Part shown: positions 1-5,180 of the stretch, piece after piece
Layout of the letters: each line of letters begins with the position of its first letter
Position numbering within the stretch: position 1 is the stretch's first letter
Assembly: GCA_945871045.1 (NCBI GenBank)
Contig: CAMBUC010000036.1
Coordinates: 1-12,784 of the forward strand
DNA length: 12,784 nucleotides
Direction: 5' to 3'
Origin: an uncultured bacterium
GTDB lineage: Bacteria > Bacillota > Clostridia > Lachnospirales > Lachnospiraceae
Program-made: the position numbers and the translations under genes
The notes under the pieces: model-generated
Told to the model about the DNA's origin: nothing
Seen by the model: only the letters and a program-made list of their open reading frames with translations
Databases searched by the model: none

Positions 1-507
1 GCCGCGAATGGAAGGTATGACGCAGTAGGTGCAATGCTTATCACATCCTTCTGCAATCTTCAGATATGCATAATGCCCGCCGGTGGTCACCAGACGCTTT
101 TTGTCATGCATATCCGGAAGCCCTTCCAAGGAATGATAATTCTTATAGACACTGCCTTTCAGGCTGCTTTCAACCGCTTCAACAATGGCATCATAGGCAT
201 TGGTCCCAAGCACCGCATCTACTTCAGGCATTTCGGCTAACACTTCGTCCTGATAGCGCTGTGCCAGACAACCGGTGACGATCAATGATTTTAACTTTCC
301 GGTTTCCTTGAGACGTGCCATGGAAAGGATCGTCTGAATGCTTTCTTCTTTTGCATCGCCGATAAAGCAGCAGGAATTTACAACGATCACATCCGCATCG
401 TTTTCATCATCGGTGATCGTGTACCCTGCGGCATGTAACATTCCGATCATGTATTCGGAATCTACCAGATTTTTATCGCAGCCCAGTGAAATAAATAAAA
501 TATTCAT
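1..507 (-). CDS. rimO: Ribosomal protein S12 methylthiotransferase RimO, N-terminal part (cut by window edge)
   Basis: The 169 visible residues form the N-terminal portion of a radical-SAM methylthiotransferase. The opening motif SLGCDKNLVDSE and the cluster motif CDKHCTYCVIP are typical of RimO rather than its tRNA-modifying relative MiaB. Cys10, Cys46 and Cys80 are the expected ligands of the auxiliary iron-sulfur cluster in the UPF0004 domain. Cys155, Cys159 and Cys162 form the CxxxCxxC motif of the radical-SAM cluster. The known family role is methylthiolation of a conserved aspartate in ribosomal protein S12. The start is an ATG with AGGAGT upstream. The frame stays open to base 1, so most of the radical-SAM barrel and the TRAM domain lie outside the window. 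It follows rpoZ after a terminator-like hairpin with only about 33 bases between, so it may rely on read-through or on a promoter inside upstream genes. Confidence 0.95.
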   Translation of the reverse strand, partial: MNILFISLGCDKNLVDSEYMIGMLHAAGYTITDDENDADVIVVNSCCFIGDAKEESIQTILSMARLKETGKLKSLIVTGCLAQRYQDEVLAEMPEVDAVLGTNAYDAIVEAVESSLKGSVYKNYHSLEGLPDMHDKKRLVTTGGHYAYLKIAEGCDKHCTYCVIPSIRG

Positions 508-540
508 GCATACTCCTGTATTACTGTTTGATTAGAAAGG

Positions 541-568
541 AAAAAGCCGAAACTGTGCTGCTCCGGCT
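541..568 (-). terminator. Intrinsic terminator after rpoZ
   Basis: On the minus strand a 9-base-pair stem (545-553 with 560-568, including G-T wobbles) closes a 6-base loop and is followed by five Ts. It sits just after the rpoZ stop codon and before rimO. The wobble pairs and the short T tract suggest partial rather than full termination. Confidence 0.7.
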
Positions 569-581
569 CCAAACTCTCAAA

Positions 582-905
582 TTATTCTACTGAATCAGTT
601 AACTCTGCCCCGGTCTGTTCTGTAATGGGTTCTGTTACGATAGGTTCAGATGCAGTGATCTTGTCTGCACTGTCATCTTCACCAAGGATCTTTACTTTTC
701 CTTCGTAGATCTCCTGAACCGCAGTTGAAAGAGATTTTTTTCCGTTTGCATGAGGAATTAACGGCTCATCACCGGCGATCAACTGACGCGCACGCTTTGC
801 GGCAGCGATAACAATTGAATAACGGCTGTTGACAACCGGCTCCTCTCCTACCTCTGTGGTATTATTTACAACTTTCATCAGTTCTACATAAGACGGATGG
901 ATCAT
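582..905 (-). CDS. rpoZ: DNA-directed RNA polymerase omega subunit
   Basis: This 107-residue protein begins MIHPSYVELMKVV and carries the conserved core VVNSRYSIVIAAAKRARQL (about residues 25-43), the signature of the omega subunit. Omega binds the beta-prime subunit and helps assemble and stabilise RNA polymerase. The conserved fold covers about the first 75 residues. The remaining acidic tail, rich in Glu, Thr and Pro, is typical of clostridial versions and probably flexible. The ATG overlaps the gmk stop codon in an ATGA arrangement, indicating translational coupling. The gmk-rpoZ pairing is a widely conserved order. A terminator hairpin follows directly. Confidence 0.95.
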   Translation of the reverse strand: MIHPSYVELMKVVNNTTEVGEEPVVNSRYSIVIAAAKRARQLIAGDEPLIPHANGKKSLSTAVQEIYEGKVKILGEDDSADKITASEPIVTEPITEQTGAELTDSVE

Positions 906-1546
906 GATTGTTCTCCTTTCGCATACTTTGCTAATTCTGTTTTCATTTTATTGATAAATGTTTCGTTTCTGAGTATTCTTGTATGCTCATTCAGCAAAAT
1001 GGAATGAACCTGTTCAACGCATGTTTCCAGTTCATCATTGATGATCAGATAATCGTAGGCTTCTACACCGGCACATTCTTCACCCGCGCGACAGAGTCTT
1101 TCGCGCACAACTTCCGCGGTTTCGGTGCCCCGTCCCACCAGACGACGTTCCAGTTCTTCAAAACTGGGTGGGGTGACAAACATCAGCACGGTATCCGGAT
1201 ATTTTTCTTTGATCTTTAACGCGCCCTGCATCTCGATCTCAAGAATGACGTCTTTCCCACAACGCAACTGCTCCTGTACATAGGCCTTCGGTGTCCCGTA
1301 ATAATTATTGACATAACAGGCATACTCCAATAATTCATCCTCTGCGATCATTTGTTTGAATTCTTCTGCTGTACGGAAAAAATATTCCCGGCCGTCCACT
1401 TCACCGGGACGCGGATCCCGTGTGGTTGCCGAGATAGACAACGCATAATTGTCAGGATATTTTTCTAATAACCGTTTCATAAGCGTTCCTTTTCCGGAAC
1501 CGGAAAAGCCGGATACGACAGTTAAAATACCTGTTTGAGTTTCCAT
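902..1546 (-). CDS. gmk: Guanylate kinase
   Basis: The protein (214 residues, close to the family norm of about 205) converts GMP and ATP to GDP and ADP, the essential step feeding GTP and dGTP pools. The P-loop GFSGSGKGT is at residues 13-21. The GMP-binding segment SATTRDPRPGEVDGREYFF follows, and a lid-type segment (RRLVGRGTETAE) lies near the middle. The ATG start is preceded by a strong AGGAGGAG. The gene overlaps rpoZ by 4 bases and follows remA after 108 bases. That gap shows no convincing promoter, so it is probably transcribed as part of the yicC-remA-gmk-rpoZ operon. Confidence 0.97.
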   Translation of the reverse strand: METQTGILTVVSGFSGSGKGTLMKRLLEKYPDNYALSISATTRDPRPGEVDGREYFFRTAEEFKQMIAEDELLEYACYVNNYYGTPKAYVQEQLRCGKDVILEIEMQGALKIKEKYPDTVLMFVTPPSFEELERRLVGRGTETAEVVRERLCRAGEECAGVEAYDYLIINDELETCVEQVHSILLNEHTRILRNETFINKMKTELAKYAKGEQS

Positions 1547-1654
1547 TTTGCTACTCCTCCTCTGTAACTATGCCGTCAACTACTCAGTACCCTACAGTTG
1601 CTATGCAAAAATCCTTGAAAATTGCTGACGCAATGGGATGTTTGCACTCCTGAT

Positions 1655-1936
1655 TCATTTTCTCACGGCCTCTGCAGTCAATGCATCGGTCTGACTCTCA
1701 CAATTCTTCAACCTGCCCGAGAGTGTGTCCGGAAGAAGTGCAGACAGGATCACACGGTCATTTTCGGTAAATATCACTGCTCTGGTACGACGTCCCTGGG
1801 TGGCGTCAATGAGCCGGGATTCTTCCTTTGCTTTTTGTACCATGCGTTTTGCCGGCGCAGAATCCGGAGTGATCATCGCAATGATTTTGTCAGCATTGAC
1901 GATATTGCCAAATCCGATGTTCATAAAATTACTCAA
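1655..1936 (-). CDS. remA: RemA family DNA-binding regulator (DUF370)
   Basis: The sequence contains NIGFGNIVNADKIIAMITPDSAP and the motif GRRTRAVIF, both diagnostic of the RemA/YlzA (DUF370) family. In Bacillus subtilis RemA is a DNA-binding activator of extracellular-matrix and osmoprotection genes that forms rings able to wrap DNA. The length of 93 residues fits the family (about 90). The chosen start is a TTG overlapping the yicC stop region by 8 bases. It is favoured because family members have a few residues ahead of NIGFGN, and a GGGAG lies 13 bases upstream. The alternative ATG at 1924 would begin MNIGFG and has no good ribosome binding site. The target genes in this organism cannot be inferred. 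The position between yicC and gmk is conserved in Firmicutes. Confidence 0.93.
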   Translation of the reverse strand: MSNFMNIGFGNIVNADKIIAMITPDSAPAKRMVQKAKEESRLIDATQGRRTRAVIFTENDRVILSALLPDTLSGRLKNCESQTDALTAEAVRK

Positions 1937-2807
1937 TGTTCTGTATCTGCTCCCTTACTTTCTCAATGTCGGTCTTCAGATTGATCCCTGTATCGGAAAT
2001 AGACAGATCATTGGACTTGGAAAGGATCGTATTCGCTTCACGGTTCATTTCCTGTGCGATAAAATCCAACTTTCGTCCAACGCTGCCGCCCACATTCAGG
2101 ACATCCTTCATGCCTTTGATATGGCTGCGCAGACGGACCATTTCTTCATCTACACAGATCTTATCTGCAAACAATGTCACCTCTGTGGCAATACGGCCCT
2201 CATCGATCTGTGCATCTGCCAGCAGATCCTTGATCTTTGTCTGTAATTTGGCCCGATACTCGGCAATGATCTGGGGAGACCGCTCCTCGATATAGTCCAC
2301 GTAAGTATTCATCGCATCCAGTTTGTCAATGAGATCTTTTTTCAGATGATCGCCCTCAGCGATCCGGGCTTCTACGAATTTTTCGCAGGCGCCGCGAACT
2401 GCTTTTTCAAGAACCGACCACAATTCTTTCTCGTCTGTATCTTCCTCTTCCATCACAAATACTTCCGGATAGCGTGAAAGCGCGCTGACTCTGATATCAT
2501 TTTCCAGATGAAAGGTTTCCGCCATCTGTTTTAAATATCCCAGATACTGTCCTGCCAGCGTTTCGTTATACTTTAAGGCGTATCCGTTTTCCGAAAGATC
2601 CTCATATGAGACAAATACATCCACCTTACCGCGTTCCATATACTCTTTTAACACACTGCGGATCGAGTTTTCAAAAATACTGAGTTTTTTCGGCATTTTG
2701 ACGCTGACATCCAGATAGCGGTGATTGACGGCCTTGATCTCCACCGTCATTTTCCACTGCTCATCAGTCACCTCGCATCTGCCGAAACCGGTCATGCTTT
2801 TAATCAT
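1929..2807 (-). CDS. yicC: YicC/YloC family endoribonuclease
   Basis: The 292-residue protein opens with MIKSMTGFGR, the N-terminal signature of the YicC family. It ends with the C-terminal DUF1732 signature, including EMNREANTILSKS from about residue 253. E. coli YicC is established as an endoribonuclease acting on RNA, and B. subtilis YloC is its counterpart. The ATG at 2807 is chosen because GGAGG lies 5 bases upstream. The in-frame TTG at 2819 overlaps that ribosome binding site and is unlikely. A sigma-A-like promoter lies about 100 bases upstream, and a short leader ORF ends in an ATGA overlap with this start codon. The gene opens the operon continuing into remA, gmk and rpoZ. Confidence 0.93.
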   Translation of the reverse strand: MIKSMTGFGRCEVTDEQWKMTVEIKAVNHRYLDVSVKMPKKLSIFENSIRSVLKEYMERGKVDVFVSYEDLSENGYALKYNETLAGQYLGYLKQMAETFHLENDIRVSALSRYPEVFVMEEEDTDEKELWSVLEKAVRGACEKFVEARIAEGDHLKKDLIDKLDAMNTYVDYIEERSPQIIAEYRAKLQTKIKDLLADAQIDEGRIATEVTLFADKICVDEEMVRLRSHIKGMKDVLNVGGSVGRKLDFIAQEMNREANTILSKSNDLSISDTGINLKTDIEKVREQIQNIE

Positions 2808-2866
2808 AAAATCCTCCAATACCTATGTGAAATTACCATCCCCATGGCAAACATTTCTATATGCAT
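2804..2866 (-). CDS. Putative 20-residue leader peptide overlapping the yicC start
   Basis: Upstream of yicC a strong AGGAGGAG (2876-2883) precedes a GTG (2869) and an in-frame ATG (2866) at 6 and 9 bases spacing. The frame encodes about 20 residues (MHIEMFAMGMVISHRYWRIL). It stops at a TGA overlapping the yicC ATG as ATGA, and the yicC ribosome binding site is inside this frame. It lies wholly between the predicted promoter and yicC, so it would be transcribed. I recognise no family. It could be a genuine translationally coupled leader, or the AGGAGGAG could be a chance match. There are no runs of a single amino acid that would suggest classic attenuation. Confidence 0.42.
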   Translation of the reverse strand: MHIEMFAMGMVISHRYWRIL

Positions 2867-2903
2867 CACCTGTTTCTCCTCCTAGGTATGCATAGTCATG
2901 GTT

Positions 2904-2932
2904 ATTATAAGTCAAATGTCTCCATTCGTCAA
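2904..2932 (-). promoter_or_regulatory. Sigma-A-type promoter of the yicC-remA-gmk-rpoZ operon
   Basis: On the minus strand TTGACG (2927-2932) and a perfect TATAAT (2904-2909) are separated by exactly 17 bases. Transcription should start near 2897, placing the putative leader peptide and yicC downstream. Confidence 0.85.
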
Positions 2933-2936
2933 ATGT
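2911..2936. repeat. Two direct copies of a 9-base motif over the yicC promoter
   Basis: On the minus strand ACATTTGAC occurs twice (2928-2936 and 2911-2919), with starts 17 bases apart. One copy covers the -35 box and the other fills the spacer next to the -10 box. The placement suits an operator, but the motif also contains TTGAC, so it may simply be a duplicated -35 element. Confidence 0.6.
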
Positions 2937-2961
2937 TTTATCCGATCCAACACAGTCCCTG

Positions 2962-2991
2962 TTGACTTCTCGTTGGTATTTCTATTAAAAT
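2962..2991 (+). promoter_or_regulatory. Sigma-A-type promoter of rqcH
   Basis: TTGACT (2962-2967) and TAAAAT (2986-2991) are 18 bases apart and lie just upstream of the rqcH ribosome binding site, giving a short leader of about 25 bases. The -35 boxes of this and the divergent yicC promoter are separated by only 29 bases. Confidence 0.75.
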
Positions 2992-3024
2992 AATCCGAAA
3001 AGATGTTTAAGGAGGACGTTTCTC

Positions 3025-4773
3025 ATGGCTTTTGACGGAATAGTCGTTGCAAATATAATTAAAGAATTAAAAGAAACTGTTTTAGGCGGGCGCATCAGCA
3101 AGATCGCACAGCCGGAAAGTGATGCCCTGCTCTTGACGATCAAGGGTAACAGCGGCCAGCACCGGCTCTCCATCTCTGCCAGTGCGTCCCTGCCCTTTGT
3201 GTATCTGACAGACACCAACAGACCCAGCCCCATGACTGCGCCGAACTTTTGCATGCTGCTGCGCAAGTTCATCGCCAACGGACGGATCACTGATATCACC
3301 CAGCCGGGTCTGGAGCGCATTATCTGCTTTTCGGTGGAACATTTGGATGAAATGGGAGATCTAAGAAAAAAACGTCTGATCGTGGAACTGATGGGAAAAC
3401 ACAGCAATATCATCTTTTGTGATGAGAAGGACCGGATCATCGACAGTATCAAACATATTCCCGCTTCTGTCAGTTCCGTGCGGGAGGTGCTTCCGGGCCG
3501 GGACTACTTTATCCCGAATACACAGGATAAATGCGATCCCCTCACGGCAACACCGGACACGATCCTCTCTGATGCCTGCAGCCGCTCACTGCCTCTGGCC
3601 AAAACCCTATATCTGACCTATACCGGCATCAGTCCGACCGTAGCAAACGAAGTATGCCATCGGGCCGGTTTCGATGCCGATGCACATATGGACAGTCTTT
3701 CGGAGAACGAAAAACTGCATTTTGCAAATGAATTCTTTTGGCTGATCTCAGATATCAAGGATGAGAAATTCACCCCCTGCATGATCAAAAAAGGCGCTGA
3801 ACCGATCGAATTCAGTGCATTTGCTCTCAGAACATACAGTGATTTTTCTGAGTATACGCTGGAAACCTTTGATTCCATTTCTACGGTTCTGGAGCGTTAT
3901 TATGCCGACAAGGACCGGTATACACGTATACGACAGAAATCCGTTGATCTCAGGCGGATCGTCAACACGGCCTTAGAACGTGATGTCAAAAAACTGTCTC
4001 TTCAGCAGAAACAACTGCGGGACACGGAAAAACGCGATAAATACAAAGTTTACGGTGAACTATTACAGGCTTACGGCTATGGTGTGGAGGAAGGTGCAAC
4101 CAAACTGGAGGCACTCAATTATTATACAAATGAGATGGTCACGATCCCTTTAGACGATCAGTTGAGCGCCCAGGAAAATGCACAGAAATACTTTGCGAAA
4201 TACAACAAACTGAAACGCACCTGCGAAGCATTGCAGCAGCTCACCATCGAAGTACAGGATGAGATCACCTATCTGGAATCCGTCGTGAACGCTTTGGACA
4301 TCGCCGTGACGGAGGATGATCTGTCTGCCATCAAAGCAGAACTGGTGGAAAGCGGATTTATCAAAAGACATGTTGCAAAAAAAGGCGCAAAAACACCAAA
4401 GAGTAAACCTTTCCACTACCGCAGCAGTGATGGCTTTGATATTTATATCGGAAAAAACAATCTTCAGAACGAAGAACTGACCTTTAAAGTCGCAAACGGC
4501 GGCGACTGGTGGTTCCATGCAAAAGGAATTCCCGGATCCCATGTAATCGTAAAAACAGAAGGGAAAGAACTGCCTGACCGCACCTTTGAAGAAGCCGCCC
4601 GCCTTGCCGGATATTACTCCAAAGGACGTGATGCGGAAAAGATTGAAATTGATTATCTGCAGCGGAAAAATGTCAAAAAACCCAACGGATCCGCCCCGGG
4701 TTTTGTGGTCTATTATACGAATTATTCCATGACGATCTACCCTGAAATTTCGGATATTTTGTTTGTTGAATAA
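3025..4773 (+). CDS. rqcH: Ribosome quality control factor RqcH (NFACT family, YloA/FbpA-type)
   Basis: This 582-residue protein has the NFACT architecture. The N-terminal NFACT-N domain starts MAFDGIVVANIIKEL. A helical middle section with HhH and coiled-coil character covers about residues 180-440. The C-terminal NFACT-R (DUF814) domain lies at about 461-575, with the characteristic GGDWWFHAKGIPGSHV at 492-507. In B. subtilis RqcH binds obstructed 50S subunits and recruits tRNA-Ala to add C-terminal alanine tails that mark stalled peptides for degradation. Older names describe it as a fibronectin-binding protein. The ATG has AAGGAGGA upstream. The N-terminal acidic-Arg pair at residues 97-98 is Glu-Arg here. 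It is divergent from yicC, as in B. subtilis. No terminator is visible before the following spore-protein gene. Confidence 0.95.
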   Translation: MAFDGIVVANIIKELKETVLGGRISKIAQPESDALLLTIKGNSGQHRLSISASASLPFVYLTDTNRPSPMTAPNFCMLLRKFIANGRITDITQPGLERIICFSVEHLDEMGDLRKKRLIVELMGKHSNIIFCDEKDRIIDSIKHIPASVSSVREVLPGRDYFIPNTQDKCDPLTATPDTILSDACSRSLPLAKTLYLTYTGISPTVANEVCHRAGFDADAHMDSLSENEKLHFANEFFWLISDIKDEKFTPCMIKKGAEPIEFSAFALRTYSDFSEYTLETFDSISTVLERYYADKDRYTRIRQKSVDLRRIVNTALERDVKKLSLQQKQLRDTEKRDKYKVYGELLQAYGYGVEEGATKLEALNYYTNEMVTIPLDDQLSAQENAQKYFAKYNKLKRTCEALQQLTIEVQDEITYLESVVNALDIAVTEDDLSAIKAELVESGFIKRHVAKKGAKTPKSKPFHYRSSDGFDIYIGKNNLQNEELTFKVANGGDWWFHAKGIPGSHVIVKTEGKELPDRTFEEAARLAGYYSKGRDAEKIEIDYLQRKNVKKPNGSAPGFVVYYTNYSMTIYPEISDILFVE

Positions 4774-4800
4774 ATTAGAAAATTTAGAAAAACTTGCTAC

Positions 4801-4829
4801 GTGTATTATTATCTTCTCCTCACATACTA
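4801..4829 (+). promoter_or_regulatory. Candidate sigma-G-type forespore promoter of the spore protein gene
   Basis: GTGTA (4801-4805) resembles the GHATR -35 element with one mismatch. After 17 bases comes CATACTA (4823-4829), a full match to the CATNHTA -10 element recognised by sigma-G in B. subtilis. It lies about 80 bases upstream of a gene normally expressed in the forespore. This is a motif match supported by gene content only. Confidence 0.6.
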
Positions 4830-4906
4830 TGTGTACCAACAGCAAACAAGTTGTTGATCATATACAAAAGAAACATGAAAATCGTTTACCAAGGAGGAAA
4901 TTCAAT

Positions 4907-5107
4907 ATGTCAAGTAAAAATACTACTTCTGTCCCCGAGGCAAAGGAAGCCATGAATCGTTTCAAATACGAGGTTGCAAGTGAACTTGGTGTTCCCTTAA
5001 AGGATGGTTACAACGGTGATCTTACCTCTAAGCAGAACGGTTCTGTGGGCGGATATATGGTTAAGAAGATGATCGAAGCACAGGAGAAACAGATGGCAGG
5101 TAAATAA
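4907..5107 (+). CDS. Alpha/beta-type small acid-soluble spore protein (SASP)
   Basis: This 66-residue protein contains the family signatures VPEAKEAMNRFKYEVASELGV (about residues 9-29) and LTSKQNGSVGGYMVKKMIEAQE. Such proteins coat spore DNA, shift it to an A-like form and protect it from UV and chemical damage. They are then degraded at germination by the GPR protease, whose cleavage site corresponds to the YEVASE segment. The ATG at 4907 is chosen because AAGGAGG lies 9 bases upstream and the family length fits. A longer in-frame extension upstream overlaps the end of rqcH and does not resemble the family. A sigma-G-like promoter precedes the gene and a strong hairpin terminator follows. 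Its presence shows that the organism belongs to a spore-forming lineage. Confidence 0.95.
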   Translation: MSSKNTTSVPEAKEAMNRFKYEVASELGVPLKDGYNGDLTSKQNGSVGGYMVKKMIEAQEKQMAGK

Positions 5108-5134
5108 CACTTGTCAAAGTGAATCAAAGAAAAG

Positions 5135-5180
5135 AAACGTACGCACACTGCAAATACTGCGGTGTGCGTACGTTTTTTTA
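5135..5180. terminator. Bidirectional terminator between the SASP gene and recG
   Basis: A very strong hairpin has arms 5137-5151 and 5159-5173, a 15-base-pair stem with one T-G wobble and a 7-base loop. Seven Ts follow on the plus strand. On the minus strand the mirrored T-rich tract is interrupted (TTTCTTTTCTTT) but usable. The plus-strand T tract runs into the recG stop codon, so one structure serves both convergent units. Confidence 0.93.

Noticed and set aside
1..507. Interpretation of the edge gene as the tRNA methylthiotransferase MiaB
   Set aside because: The SLGCDKNLVDSE and CDKHCTYCVIP motifs are RimO-type.
1623..1636. 14-base inverted repeat (ATTGC-TGAC-GCAAT) between remA and gmk
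   Set aside because: The 5-base-pair stem is too weak and the following bases are not a clean T tract, so it is not called a terminator; chance is likely.
2985..3452. 155-codon open frame on the minus strand opposite rqcH
   Set aside because: It lies fully antisense to a well-recognised gene, has no ribosome binding site or family features, and mirrors the codon bias of rqcH.
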